Notes: generated by a model not told the origin, from the letters alone. A stretch of 64,000 nt of DNA from Elusimicrobiota bacterium (GCA_003151975.1 PLZD01000002.1:3638-67637), one strand, 5' to 3'. Positions 18,301 to 26,617 are shown, counted from the first letter of the stretch. Numbers and translations: made by a program.

Positions 18301-18751
18301 CCTCGACGACGTCAAACACACGGAGGAGTCCGTGCGCGACGGCTACTACATCACCGGCGACATCGCGGCCATCGACGCCGACGGCTTCGTGACGATCACC
18401 GACCGCCTCTCGCGGTTCAGCAAGATCGCAGGCGAGATGGTCCCGCACATCAAGATCGAGCAGCGCCTGCACGAGCTCGCCGAAAAAGTGGAGCAGACCT
18501 TCATCGTGACTGCCGTGCCGGATGAGAAGCGCGGCGAGCGACTCGTTGTCCTCTTTAAAGATATCGACGACCTCGACGCGCTCTACGCGAAGCTCGCGGC
18601 ATCCGAGCTCCCCAAACTCTGGATTCCATCCAAGGACAATTTCCACAAAGTCGCGGAGTTCCCCCTGCTGGGCTCGGGCAAGCTTGACATGGCGCGCCTC
18701 AAGTCGGTCTCAAACGAACTCGAGGGCTCGGCCGCGCCGAAAATTCCCTAG
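15323..18751 (+). CDS. LplT-PlsC-acyl ligase fusion (Aas-like)
   Basis: 1142 residues joining three activities. Residues 1-410: MFS transporter with LplT signature (LSAFNDNAFKTFV). About 425-600: PlsC-type acyltransferase with HX4D box (NHVSFIDP near 444) and FAEGEIS. About 640-1120: AMP-forming acyl ligase with FTSGSTGIPKG (near 783) and GYGATELSP. In E. coli, LplT and Aas do this as two proteins: lysophosphatidylethanolamine is flipped inward, and a fatty acid activated as acyl-ACP is transferred to it. The fusion predicts an inner-membrane lysophospholipid recycling enzyme. Confidence 0.92.
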   Translation: MAPAQKGRGTLSNVGFLCLLTTQSLSAFNDNAFKTFVALWAVATMPAGESARLIALAGAMFVAPFLLFSTYAGWVADRWSKKKLSVFFKAVELILLVLSYPALRSRSAPLLMVLLFLMGVHSAFFGPVKLAIIPEMIEGDDLSAANGWVQMTMFLGIIAGTAAAGTMLGPCRQRPELASLVFIGASLAGLAASLFIPDVPAAGSREPLKLNFVGQSWKSVVELRRTYGIYLATVGCAYFWFVGAIFQMNLLVYGKELMGVSETVCSYFQVLVAVGIALGSYAAGRMSRKQVELGLVPLGALGLVAFALDLAFAFHSERRAMADLLFLGLSAGCFVVPLQTLIQQRSPEAKRGKIQATGNILSFLAILIASVFLWMFSGFFKLHPGQVFLVTALMTLVVALYITAMLPDFFTRLLLYPIANILYRIRVEGRENVPLEGPVLLVSNHVSFIDPFLIVMANSRLVRFLMFRAYYEIPVANWFFRAMKTIPVSNHDGPKALIKSFQAARAALERGEAVCIFAEGEISRHGQMLRFKNGFERIIDGLDVPVVPVHLDQVWGSVFSFEGGKALFKWPRRVPYPVTVSFGKPVPATTAAFELRQRILELGAAAFRHRLEETPPLPISFVREAKRHPLRLGAADSTGMKNNRFGLLVKSAALAGVLDRELGAEDRVGILLPPSVGGVMANLALGLSGRVAVNLNYTASKEVVAACAQKAGIKHVVTSKRFIEKLGWEPGPALLYIEDLAEKVPKFQTLIKGAAMFALPSFLVERIFFGKARVPLDRPATVMFTSGSTGIPKGVVLTHFNLQANIAALAQVYALGGDDRVMGILPFFHSFGFMGTLWLPLVTGMGAVYHYNPLDSKRIGDLVAEYKASFLMGTPTFLLGFIRRVDPEKFKSLRIVVVGAEKLREDVAKAFQEKFGIEPLEGYGATELSPAAAVNIPDIDWPGAHQKGSKRGTIGQPLPGVFMKVVDPDTGQEREIGASGLLLVKGHNVMAGYLDDVKHTEESVRDGYYITGDIAAIDADGFVTITDRLSRFSKIAGEMVPHIKIEQRLHELAEKVEQTFIVTAVPDEKRGERLVVLFKDIDDLDALYAKLAASELPKLWIPSKDNFHKVAEFPLLGSGKLDMARLKSVSNELEGSAAPKIP

Positions 18752-18849
18752 GCCATTTGGGTAGGCCCAAAGTCTCCGTGTTGGGACCGTTCGGCCCTCG
18801 TGGCGCGCGCGCGTTCCGGCTACTCTTATGTCAGAGAGGCCAAAACCCA

Positions 18850-19011
18850 ATGTCCCGACACATGAACACGGTAGATCACATCGGCGGACGATACGAAGCT
18901 CACGAGATGCGCTCGGCCGCCGAACTCGAGCATCCGATGGATTGGTGCGCGCTCGTCTTCAAGCTCGCGCGCAAGCGCGCCCTGCCCGACCTTAGGGGCG
19001 GGCGGCAGTAG
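18850..19011 (+). CDS. Small hypothetical protein
   Basis: 53 codons from the ATG at 18850 (MSRHMNTVDHIGGRYEAHE...). No family recognised, no membrane segment, one Cys. It overlaps the 3' end of the convergent Cys-rich gene by 20 bases. An AGAGAGG lies about 10 bases upstream. In such GC-rich sequence a chance frame of this length is common, so this is a weak call. Confidence 0.3.
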   Translation: MSRHMNTVDHIGGRYEAHEMRSAAELEHPMDWCALVFKLARKRALPDLRGGRQ

Positions 19012-19339
19012 AAGCCGGCTTGTAGCCCGGGCACGCCTTCATCGGCAAGCGCGGGAATTTCGCGAACCGCTCGTCGGACTTCGCGAGGCCGCAGAGGTAG
19101 ATCGGCGAGCCGCCCTTCGAGACCAGGCGCTGCGCATGGACGCACAACGCGCATTGTCCCGCCTGGGTCAACAACGAATCGATCTCCGCACGCAGGCATT
19201 TCCGGCACAGGCACCCTTCTTCGGTGAGCGGCATCACTGGAGGCAGCTCCGCGCACCAGCAGGGCGCCTCCCCGCCCGCGCCGCACTCGAACGCTGCGCC
19301 GCAGCGGACGCACTTCTCATTTCCGGCAGATATTGTCAT
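18992..19339 (-). CDS. Cysteine-rich CWC-type protein
   Basis: 115 residues with 13 cysteines. The N-terminal half follows the Cys_rich_CWC pattern (CVRCGAAFECG, CWCAELPP, CLCRKCL), a small presumed metal-binding domain. The second half has a further Cys set (CALCVHAQ, YLCGLAKS, KACPGYKP), so two zinc or iron sites are plausible. Divergent from a 50-residue CxxC protein 40 bases away. Molecular role unknown. Confidence 0.72.
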   Translation of the reverse strand: MTISAGNEKCVRCGAAFECGAGGEAPCWCAELPPVMPLTEEGCLCRKCLRAEIDSLLTQAGQCALCVHAQRLVSKGGSPIYLCGLAKSDERFAKFPRLPMKACPGYKPASTAARP

Positions 19340-19379
19340 ATTATCGGCACTAGCCTTCCATTAATGATATTATGTCTTG

Positions 19380-19532
19380 ATGCCTGCTGAAGAGATCCAG
19401 CCTGAGATTTGCTCGGTCTGCGGCAAGCGGATATATACCAAGAAGTCCCGGTCGCTCGTCGCGGGCCGCCCCGTCTGCACCGTCTGCGGCGAATTCAAGA
19501 TCAAGTCCCCCCGCCGCGCCGCTAGCGCTTAA
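19380..19532 (+). CDS. Small zinc-ribbon protein
   Basis: 50 residues with two CxxC knuckles (CSVCGK at 11-16, CTVCGE at 33-38) and a basic C-terminus (KIKSPRR), consistent with a one-site zinc ribbon that could bind nucleic acid or ribosomes. TATTAT ends 6 bases before the ATG, suggesting a leaderless message. The stop overlaps the convergent PLP enzyme gene by 11 bases. No named family recognised. Confidence 0.6.
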   Translation: MPAEEIQPEICSVCGKRIYTKKSRSLVAGRPVCTVCGEFKIKSPRRAASA

Positions 19533-20676
19533 GCGCCTGGTCGAAATCCGCGATCAGGTCCCCGGCATCCTCTAACCCAACCGACACGCGCACCAAACTG
19601 TCCGTTATTCCCAACGCCTGACGCTCGTTGGCCGTCATGCCCGCGTGCGAAGTCGTCGCGGGCCTTGTCACGAGCGACTCCACGCCGCCCAGGCTTGGCG
19701 CCACAACGGGCAGAGTCACGCGTCTCATGAACTTGCGCGCCGCGGCTAGCCCGCCCTTGAGCTCGAAGCTCAGCATGCCGCCGAAGCCGTCGAGGAACTT
19801 GGCGGCGTTCTTTTGGCCGAGCCCAGGATAGTTGACGGATTTGACCGCGCGATGCCGTGCGAGGAACTTCGCCAGCTTGCCGGCGCTTTCGTTCTGCCGG
19901 CGCACGCGCACGCCGAGCGTCTTGAGGCCGCGGTGCAGCAAGAAGCAGGCGTGCGGGTCGAGGCTTCCGCCGAGGTGGTCGAGCTTATGTTTGATCTTCG
20001 CGATGATCGCCTTGGAGCCGATGGCGGCGCCCGCCACAATGTCGGTGTGGCCGTTGAGATACTTCGTCGCACTGTGAAGAGAGATATCAAAACCCCACTC
20101 GATGGGCCGGAAATTGACCGGCGAGGCGAAGGTGTTGTCGATCATCGAGACGAGGCCGTGCTTCTTGGCGAAGGCGGCCAGCGCCTTGAGGTCGGCCACC
20201 TTCATCATGGGATTTGAGATCGTTTCCACGTAAAGCGCGCGCGTGTTGGGCTTGAGCGCTTTCTCCCAGGTCTCGGGGCGTTCGGCGTCGATGAAGCCGT
20301 GGCCGATGCCGTAGTCGGGCAAGTCCTTCGTCGCGAAGTCGTGCGTGCCGCCGTAGAGGCAGTTCTGCAGGATGACGTGATCGCCGGCGCGCAGGACCGT
20401 GAGCAGGGCCGTCGAGATGGCCGCCATGCCGGAGGCGAAGACGAGCGCGTCCTCCGCGTTTTCGAGCGCCGCGAGTTTCTGGTGTAGGGCCACATGGTTG
20501 GGCGTGTTATTGAGCCGGATGTAGCGCAGGTCGTGGTAGTCGGTGCTCTCGCCGGAGTATTCGTAGGTCGCCGATTGAAAAACGGGCAATGAGACCGCGC
20601 CGAGCACGCCGGGGCGCGGTTCGCCGGCATGGATGAGCTTCGTGTCGAGTTTGTGCTTAATTGAGGAATTCTTCAT
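19522..20676 (-). CDS. Cys/Met-metabolism PLP-dependent enzyme (trans-sulfuration family)
   Basis: 384 residues of fold-type I PLP enzyme. Seen: ALVFASGMAAIST, the PLP-phosphate/aromatic block LYGGTHDF, DNTFASP, and the Schiff-base lysine in HSATKYLNGHTDIVAG. This family includes cystathionine gamma-synthase, cystathionine beta/gamma-lyase, methionine gamma-lyase and O-acetylhomoserine sulfhydrylase; which reaction applies cannot be settled here. Length matches the family. It is monocistronic. Confidence 0.88.
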   Translation of the reverse strand: MKNSSIKHKLDTKLIHAGEPRPGVLGAVSLPVFQSATYEYSGESTDYHDLRYIRLNNTPNHVALHQKLAALENAEDALVFASGMAAISTALLTVLRAGDHVILQNCLYGGTHDFATKDLPDYGIGHGFIDAERPETWEKALKPNTRALYVETISNPMMKVADLKALAAFAKKHGLVSMIDNTFASPVNFRPIEWGFDISLHSATKYLNGHTDIVAGAAIGSKAIIAKIKHKLDHLGGSLDPHACFLLHRGLKTLGVRVRRQNESAGKLAKFLARHRAVKSVNYPGLGQKNAAKFLDGFGGMLSFELKGGLAAARKFMRRVTLPVVAPSLGGVESLVTRPATTSHAGMTANERQALGITDSLVRVSVGLEDAGDLIADFDQALKR

Positions 20677-20715
20677 GCGGCTATCCTATCAAAAGGCGGC
20701 TGATGCATGCTGTGA

Positions 20716-20739
20716 GCGACTGTGGCCGGCCACAGTCGC
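20716..20739. repeat. Perfect 24-bp palindrome
   Basis: A perfect inverted repeat centred on GGCC, with arms GCGACTGTGGCC and its complement. It lies 40 bases upstream of the PLP enzyme start and 15 bases upstream of the -35 of the BrnA-like gene, so it may be an operator shared by both divergent genes. As RNA it would form a stem of about 10 bp, but no T-tract follows. Confidence 0.7.
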
Positions 20740-20754
20740 CGGCGATAAAATCCC

Positions 20755-20783
20755 TTGAACGAGTTGGGTTCCGGCGTTATAAT
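20755..20783 (+). promoter_or_regulatory. Sigma70-type promoter of the BrnA-like gene
   Basis: TTGAAC (20755-20760), 17 bases, TATAAT (20778-20783); the ATG at 20792 begins 8 bases later, so the message is predicted to be leaderless. Confidence 0.75.
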
Positions 20784-20791
20784 AATCTCGC

Positions 20792-21028
20792 ATGAGAACG
20801 CACCTCGATTGGTCGAAGAGCATTCGGAATCCCTACGCGAAGTTGCTCAAGAAGCCCGTTACGCTCAGCTTGGATTTCGTGACCAACGCTTACTTCCGGA
20901 AGCTCGCAGGCGAGACCGGACTCCCACTGCAAGACGTGATCAAAATGTACCTCAAGGAATGCGTTCACCGCCAGCGCAGGCTTCAACTGCGGTGGTCCTC
21001 CCGCCGCGCCCGCCCTCAAAAGGTATAA
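20792..21028 (+). CDS. Orphan BrnA-like antitoxin (ribbon-helix-helix)
   Basis: 78 residues. The pattern DWSKSIRNPYAKLLKKPVTL, then YFRKLAGETGLPLQDVIKMYL, matches BrnA/CopG-like antitoxins: a basic strand that would pair into a ribbon, then two helices. Such proteins bind an operator and neutralise a BrnT-type RNase. No toxin gene lies next to it: upstream is the divergent PLP enzyme and downstream an esterase. The nearby palindrome could be its binding site. It may be a solitary regulator or a relic. Confidence 0.65.
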   Translation: MRTHLDWSKSIRNPYAKLLKKPVTLSLDFVTNAYFRKLAGETGLPLQDVIKMYLKECVHRQRRLQLRWSSRRARPQKV

Positions 21029-21029
21029 T
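21024..21029 (+). promoter_or_regulatory. -10 element of the esterase gene
   Basis: TATAAT inside the last codons of the antitoxin gene, ending 7 bases before the ATG at 21037. The -35 is weak. Confidence 0.45.
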
Positions 21030-21036
21030 CGTCCGC

Positions 21037-22512
21037 ATGCAGAACCTTCTTCTCGCCATAGCTCTGTCTTTCTCCCCCTGCCAAGCCGCCGAGACGACGA
21101 CTCCGATCAAGCATCTCGTCGTCATCTTCCAGGAAAACGTCTCCTTCGACCATTATTTCGCGACTTATCCCAACGCGCTCAACAAGAAAGGCGAGCCCCA
21201 GTTCCATCCGAGCAAGGGCACGCCGACCGTCAACGGTCTCAGCGGCCCGCTTTTGAGCCGCAATCAAAACGCGGTTCCTCCCTTCCGCCTAGACCGGGAC
21301 CATTCCGCGACCTGCGACCAGAGCCACGAATACCAGGACGAGCAGAAGGCCTATCATGGCGGTCTCATGGATCGCTTCGTGGAGTCGACCGGAGAATCCC
21401 ACGGCGGCTGCGACCCGAAGATCGTGATGAGCTATTTCGACGGCAACACGGTCACGGCGCTTTGGAACTACGCCCAGCATTACGCGATGAGCGACAATTC
21501 CTTCGGCACGACCTTCGGCCCCTCGACGCCGGGCGCCATCAACCTCGCGTCCGGGCAAACGTACGGCGCCGTCCCGGCGGACCTCAAGGACGGCAAGGAC
21601 TTAGTGAGCGTCAGTGGGGCGCTCGTGGGCGACGCGGACCCGGAGTTCGACGACTGCTCTGATTCGCCCACGGTCCGCATGACCGGGCGAAACATCGGCG
21701 ATCTGCTCAGCGCGAAGGGCATATCGTGGGGCTGGTTTGAGGGCGGCTTTCGGCCCACGCTGGTGACGCCGGGCAAGGCGATCTGCGGCGCGGCTCACAA
21801 GGGCGCCGATGGGAAGAACAAGCACGACTACATCCCCCACCACGAGCCGTTCCAATATTATTCCTCGACGGCCAATCGCCACCATTTGCCGCCGACTTCC
21901 GCCAAGAAGATCGGCCTCCAGGATCAGGCCAACCATCAGTACGACCTCGAGGACTTTTGGGACGCGATCAAGGCCGGCCGCATGCCGGCCGTCAGTTTTC
22001 TGAAAGCGCCCGGCTACCAGGACGGCCACGCGGGCTATTCCGATCCCATCAGCGAGCAGGCCTTCCTCGTTGAGACTCTGAACGGCCTGCAGAGGCTTCC
22101 TCAGTGGAAGAACACCGCGGTCGTCATCGCTTACGACGATTCCGACGGCTGGTACGACCACGCGATGCCGCCGGTGGTGCGGCAGTCGAGTCTTGCCGGC
22201 GCCGACGCCTTGCTCGGCCCCGATTCCTGCGGCGTGGGAAAGCCCGGCGAGTATCCCGGACGCTGCGGCTACGGCCCGCGCCTGCCTCTGCTCGTGGTTT
22301 CTCCCTACGCGAGAAAGAACTTTGTCGACCACTCGGTCACGGACCAGACCTCGATCACCAACTTTGTCGAGGACAACTGGAAGCTTGGCCGTATCGGGGA
22401 TCAGTCGTACGACGAGGACGCGGGCACGCTGCTGTCGATGTTTGATTTTGCGCGCGCGCCGCGCGCCGACAAACTGGTGCTAGACCCGAAGACCGGGCAG
22501 CCTAAGCGCTAA
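21037..22512 (+). CDS. Phospholipase C / acid phosphatase-type phosphoesterase
   Basis: 491 residues from the ATG at 21037, which starts a signal peptide (MQNLLLAIALSFSPCQA). The frame is open upstream, but the start is fixed by the -10. Family blocks of the non-hemolytic phospholipase C group: VVIFQENVSFDHYFATYP near the N-terminus, TFGPSTPGAINL, AYDDSDGWYDH and GYGPRLPLLVVSPYARKNFVDH. Members hydrolyse phospholipid head groups or other phosphoesters. Exported; probably acts on phospholipid or for phosphate scavenging. Confidence 0.85.
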   Translation: MQNLLLAIALSFSPCQAAETTTPIKHLVVIFQENVSFDHYFATYPNALNKKGEPQFHPSKGTPTVNGLSGPLLSRNQNAVPPFRLDRDHSATCDQSHEYQDEQKAYHGGLMDRFVESTGESHGGCDPKIVMSYFDGNTVTALWNYAQHYAMSDNSFGTTFGPSTPGAINLASGQTYGAVPADLKDGKDLVSVSGALVGDADPEFDDCSDSPTVRMTGRNIGDLLSAKGISWGWFEGGFRPTLVTPGKAICGAAHKGADGKNKHDYIPHHEPFQYYSSTANRHHLPPTSAKKIGLQDQANHQYDLEDFWDAIKAGRMPAVSFLKAPGYQDGHAGYSDPISEQAFLVETLNGLQRLPQWKNTAVVIAYDDSDGWYDHAMPPVVRQSSLAGADALLGPDSCGVGKPGEYPGRCGYGPRLPLLVVSPYARKNFVDHSVTDQTSITNFVEDNWKLGRIGDQSYDEDAGTLLSMFDFARAPRADKLVLDPKTGQPKR

Positions 22513-22516
22513 CGAG

Positions 22517-24034
22517 TCAAGCGGGGTCGCCGAAGGCCGTGTAGTGCCAGCCTTTGCGCGCGGCACCCGTGGTGTCGACCATCACATGCTTGACGATGGT
22601 GTAGTCCTCGAGCGCGTACTTCGACATGTCCTTGCCGAAGCCCGACTGCTTGAAGCCGCCGTGGGGCATCTCGGAGGTCAGCGGCAGATGGTCGTTGATC
22701 CAGACCGTGCCGAAGCGCATGCCGTTGGCCATGCGGAAGGCCTTCTGGACATCCTTGGTCCACACCGAGCCGGCGAGGCCGTAGGGCACATCGTTGGCCA
22801 AGAAAATGGCCTCGGCTTCGTTCTTGAAAGGAAGTATGACCACGAGCGGTCCGAAAACTTCTTTCTGGACCAACTCGGAATCTTGCGCGACGCCGGTGAC
22901 GATCGTCGGCTCGAAGAAGTAGCCCTTCTTCTGGCCGCGAGGTCGTCCTCCCCCCAGCAAAACCTTGGCGCCCTTGGCGCGCTGCAAGAAACCCTCGACG
23001 CGCTCGCGCTGTTCCGCACAAATGAGCGGGCCCATGTCGGTGTCGGGCTTGGACGGATCGCCCACGCGCATCTTGGAGGCTTCCTTGACGAACGCTTCGG
23101 TGAACTTCTTGAGCGCGCCGTCTTCGACATAGATTCTAGTCGCGGCCGTGCAGTCCTGGCCGCAGTTGACGAAGGAAGCAACCACCGCGCCCTGGACGGC
23201 GGCGTTGAGGTCCGCGTCTTCGAAAACGACGAACGGCGCCTTGCCGCCCAATTCGAAATGCAGGCGCTTGACCGTGGACGCGGCCTGGCCCATGATCTTC
23301 TTGCCGGTGTCGGTGTCACCCGTGAATGAAATCATGCGCACATCGGGGTGCGAGGTCAGCGCGCGGCCGGTTTCTTCGGCGCCGGTGACAATGTTGATGA
23401 CGCCGGCGGGAATTCCCGCTTCAACCGCTAAACGACCGATTTCGAGCGTCGTCAGCGGCGTGAGCTCAGACGGCTTGATCACGCAGGTGTTGCCCGCGGC
23501 AAGCGCGGGTCCCAACTTCCACGCGGCCATCATGAGCGGATAGTTCCACGGAGCGACGAGGGCAACAACTCCCACCGGCTCGCGTCGGATGATCGAGGTG
23601 TAGCCCGTCGAATACTCGCCTGAGCCCGAACCCTCGGGCAAGCGCGCCGCAGCGGCAAAGAAGCGCAGATTGTCGACGGCAAACGGAATGTCGCCGTCTC
23701 TTGCGAGCTTGAGCGGCTTCCCGGTGTTCTGAGATTCGAGTGCTGCGAGCTCGGCGAGGTTTACTTCGATGAGACCAGCCCACTTTGTCAGGAGCGCAGC
23801 GCGCTCGACCGGAGCCTTGCCCGACCAAATGCCGGAATCAAAGGCCTTCTTGGCCGCGGCCACCGCCTGCCCGACTTCAAGCGGGCTGGCGTCATAAGCC
23901 TCGGCGATGACTTCTTCGGTCGCCGGGTTTATGATCTCGCGCGTCGTGCCGCGAGCGGATGCGACCCATTGTCCGTCGATGAGCATTTTGAGCGTCTTCA
24001 TCTTGACTCCGGCTTTGGTCGCGGTCGCGGCCAT
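22517..24034 (-). CDS. patD: Gamma-aminobutyraldehyde dehydrogenase
   Basis: 505-residue NAD-dependent aldehyde dehydrogenase. Catalytic Cys in VNCGQDCTAATR, general base Glu in FELGGKAPF, VAPWNYPL cofactor block. The GQDCTA context resembles E. coli PatD (YdcW), which oxidises 4-aminobutanal to GABA. Its position 2 bases downstream of the patA-like transaminase supports this. Tail-to-tail with the esterase gene, 4 bases apart. Confidence 0.87.
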   Translation of the reverse strand: MAATATKAGVKMKTLKMLIDGQWVASARGTTREIINPATEEVIAEAYDASPLEVGQAVAAAKKAFDSGIWSGKAPVERAALLTKWAGLIEVNLAELAALESQNTGKPLKLARDGDIPFAVDNLRFFAAAARLPEGSGSGEYSTGYTSIIRREPVGVVALVAPWNYPLMMAAWKLGPALAAGNTCVIKPSELTPLTTLEIGRLAVEAGIPAGVINIVTGAEETGRALTSHPDVRMISFTGDTDTGKKIMGQAASTVKRLHFELGGKAPFVVFEDADLNAAVQGAVVASFVNCGQDCTAATRIYVEDGALKKFTEAFVKEASKMRVGDPSKPDTDMGPLICAEQRERVEGFLQRAKGAKVLLGGGRPRGQKKGYFFEPTIVTGVAQDSELVQKEVFGPLVVILPFKNEAEAIFLANDVPYGLAGSVWTKDVQKAFRMANGMRFGTVWINDHLPLTSEMPHGGFKQSGFGKDMSKYALEDYTIVKHVMVDTTGAARKGWHYTAFGDPA

Positions 24035-24036
24035 GA

Positions 24037-25413
24037 CTATTTTCTTACGGGGATGCGCTTGTTCTCGAAGTGCTTGGCGTTGACTTCCTTGAAGACCTTC
24101 TCGATGGTCTCGATGGCCATCGTGACTTCCGCGGGAGTGATCGTCAGCGGAGGCTCGATGCGGATCGTCTTCGCGGAGAACAGCGTTCCCGCGACGAGAC
24201 AGCCTTTGTCGAAGAGCCCCTTGGCGACTTCGTAGCCGAGCGCGTCGGTCGGGAACTCCATGCCGATCATGAGGCCCTTGCCGCGCACGTCCATGCAGAG
24301 CTTAGGGTAGCGCCGGCGCAGACCGCGCAGCTTCTCGATCATTTCGGAGCCCAGCTTGGCGGCCTTTTCGGGCAGCTTCTCGTCGAGCAGCACGTGGATG
24401 CCGGCGATCGCGGCCACGCACGCCAGCGGATTGCCGCCGAATGTGGTCGAATGCAGCCACGGCTCGGGGAAGAGCTGTTCCCAAATGGTCTTGTTCGAGA
24501 CGAAGGCGCCGATCGGCATCACGCCGCCGCCCAACGCCTTTCCGAGGCACATGATGTCGGGCACCACGCCCCAGTGGTCGACGCAGAACATCTTGCCGGT
24601 GCGGCCCATGCCGGTCTGGACCTCATCGGCGATGAGCAGCGCGCCGTAGCGATCGCAAAGATCGCGCACGCGCGGGAAGTAATCGTCCGGCGGAACGTTG
24701 ATGCCGCCCTCGCCCTGAATGGGCTCGAGGATGACGCCGGCGATGTCGTTTCCGACCTCGTCGGCGCAGCGCAAGGCCGACTCGATGTAGTCGGCGTCGC
24801 CGTAGGGCACGTGGTAGCAGTCGGGCAGGATGGGCAGGAACGGCTGGCGGAACTTGGCCTTGGCCGTGGCCGACAGCGCGCCCAAGGTTTTTCCGTGGAA
24901 CGCCGAGGTTGCCGCGATGAACGACTTTCTGCCCGTGTGCAGCATCGCGAGCTTCATCGCGCCTTCGACGGCTTCGGCGCCGGAGTTGCCGAAGAACGAG
25001 AACTGCAGATCGCCGGGAGTGATGTCGTGGATGAGCTTGGCCAGGATCGCGCGGAAGGGCTCGAGCAGCTCCTGCGAGTGCAGGGCTTGGCGCTTGAGCT
25101 GGTTGGTGACGGCCTCTACGACCTTGGGATGCCTATGCCCAACGTTGAAGATGCCGTACCCCCCGAGCAGATCGAGGTACTTCTTTCCCTTGATGTCGGT
25201 GAAGCAGTTGCCGTGGTCGGCCCACTCGACCGAGATGTACTCGGTGGAAACCGACTTGCGGTATTCGAGGATGCCGGGGTTGACGTGGTTGGCGTAGTGG
25301 CTTGCCGTCGCCTCGGTCAGCCAAGCCTTGTCTTCCTCGGTGATCTCGTGCTTGCCGATCAGGCCGAGCGTCTTTTCCGTCTCTTTCAGTATGTCTTGTG
25401 CGCTTACCTTCAT
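24037..25413 (-). CDS. patA: Putrescine aminotransferase
   Basis: 458 residues, the length of E. coli PatA (YgjG, 459). N-terminal ~40-residue helical region, then [60 protein letters not shown] and the PLP-lysine block CLGKALGGGVMP. Transfers the amino group of putrescine to 2-oxoglutarate, giving 4-aminobutanal for PatD. Cotranscribed with patD; upstream are the saccharopine-dehydrogenase-like gene and gabT. Confidence 0.9.
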   Translation of the reverse strand: MKVSAQDILKETEKTLGLIGKHEITEEDKAWLTEATASHYANHVNPGILEYRKSVSTEYISVEWADHGNCFTDIKGKKYLDLLGGYGIFNVGHRHPKVVEAVTNQLKRQALHSQELLEPFRAILAKLIHDITPGDLQFSFFGNSGAEAVEGAMKLAMLHTGRKSFIAATSAFHGKTLGALSATAKAKFRQPFLPILPDCYHVPYGDADYIESALRCADEVGNDIAGVILEPIQGEGGINVPPDDYFPRVRDLCDRYGALLIADEVQTGMGRTGKMFCVDHWGVVPDIMCLGKALGGGVMPIGAFVSNKTIWEQLFPEPWLHSTTFGGNPLACVAAIAGIHVLLDEKLPEKAAKLGSEMIEKLRGLRRRYPKLCMDVRGKGLMIGMEFPTDALGYEVAKGLFDKGCLVAGTLFSAKTIRIEPPLTITPAEVTMAIETIEKVFKEVNAKHFENKRIPVRK

Positions 25414-25426
25414 ATTTTCACCTGCT

Positions 25427-26617
25427 TCAAATCGCCAGCGGATGGGCGATCGTTTCTACGATCGAAAAAACTTTCCTAGCCTTCAGTTCTCGGAAGAACA
25501 CGTCCTGGTCGAGCACGCTCTCCGGCGCGCCGACGCCGGCGCCGACTTGGCTCTTGCGATGGCCGAGCATGACCGAGACGATGGAACCGGTAAATCCTAC
25601 GCCGATGGCGCCCGCGCTCAGAAGCTTCGTGGGCCGAATCTCGCAGTCCCAGACTTTGACGAGCGGCTTCTTGTGCCGCGTGCCCGTGATTCGTACGCGT
25701 AATACTTCGTAATCTGCCGGCTTCGTGAAGGCCTGGGCCGAGGCGGTCACCGCGCTTTGCTGGGCCAGCGCCGTGACGAAATGGCGCGGGGAGACCTCGT
25801 AGCCGTTGACCCGGACCGGCTTGTCCTTCGAGAGGCCCATGCCGACGAGCATGCCGAGCTGGCGCTTGACCGACTCGGGGTAAACGATCTTGAAGAAAAG
25901 ATTCTTGACCTTCTTGTCCTTTAGATAGTCCGGCAAGGTCGCCGTCTCCGAATGTATAACTGTACCAGCAGTCACGCGGCCGATGGGCTCCTTGAATTCG
26001 AGCGGCTCGGGCTGGCTGTGCGCGGCGACGTCGACCATGCGGCCTTTCAACAGGATGGGCGCGGGGGCCTCGTACTCGGCGAGCATCGTGCGGATCGAGA
26101 ACGGCGGCAAGAAGCTGTCTTCGGAGAGCGACGGGTCGTGGCTGGCGTCGTAGATGCCGACGGTCTCGATGGCCTCAAACGGCGCGCTCATCCGCGCGAC
26201 CATCATGTTCGTGATGCCGGGCGTCGAGCCGCAGCCGAGCGCTCCCAGCAGGTTCGCGCGCCTAAACTCCGCGTCGCGCTTGAGCTGCTTGAGCGTCATG
26301 TGGTAGAGCCCGCCGAGATCGGCGTAATGCGCCTTCAGCGCGAGGCTCAGGTCCATCGCCTTGAGGTTGAATTCATACCAGGAGGCATTAAGGACCGAGT
26401 CGGTTCCTTTAAGAGCCCTGGCCGCCGCGGCGGTCTTGGTGAGGTCGATCTTGATCGCGCGGATCTTCTTGGCGTTAGGAATGCGGGAGAGGACGACTTT
26501 GGCGCGGGCCAGGTTGGTGTCGGCCGCGAAGATGTGCGTGACGCGGCGATCGGCGGCTAAATCGTGCAGCGCGGCCTCCGCCATGAGGCCGAACCCGCCG
26601 AGCACCGCGACTTTCAT
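25427..26617 (-). CDS. Saccharopine dehydrogenase-like oxidoreductase
   Basis: 396 residues. N-terminal Rossmann fold with AVLGGFGLMAEAALHDL, a GCGSTPGITNMM block, and a C-terminal domain typical of saccharopine dehydrogenase / lysine 6-dehydrogenase / carboxynorspermidine synthase relatives. In a polyamine/GABA operon a lysine- or polyamine-related substrate is plausible, but the reaction is unassigned. The start overlaps the gabT stop by 4 bases (ATGA), so it is translationally coupled. Confidence 0.8.
   Translation of the reverse strand: MKVAVLGGFGLMAEAALHDLAADRRVTHIFAADTNLARAKVVLSRIPNAKKIRAIKIDLTKTAAAARALKGTDSVLNASWYEFNLKAMDLSLALKAHYADLGGLYHMTLKQLKRDAEFRRANLLGALGCGSTPGITNMMVARMSAPFEAIETVGIYDASHDPSLSEDSFLPPFSIRTMLAEYEAPAPILLKGRMVDVAAHSQPEPLEFKEPIGRVTAGTVIHSETATLPDYLKDKKVKNLFFKIVYPESVKRQLGMLVGMGLSKDKPVRVNGYEVSPRHFVTALAQQSAVTASAQAFTKPADYEVLRVRITGTRHKKPLVKVWDCEIRPTKLLSAGAIGVGFTGSIVSVMLGHRKSQVGAGVGAPESVLDQDVFFRELKARKVFSIVETIAHPLAI

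Noticed and set aside
16223-18646. Long open frame (807 codons) on the strand opposite the Aas-like gene
   Set aside because: Shadow frame caused by GC-rich codon usage: composition is Arg/Asp/Glu/Gly-rich with no domain, while the other strand has three clear domains.
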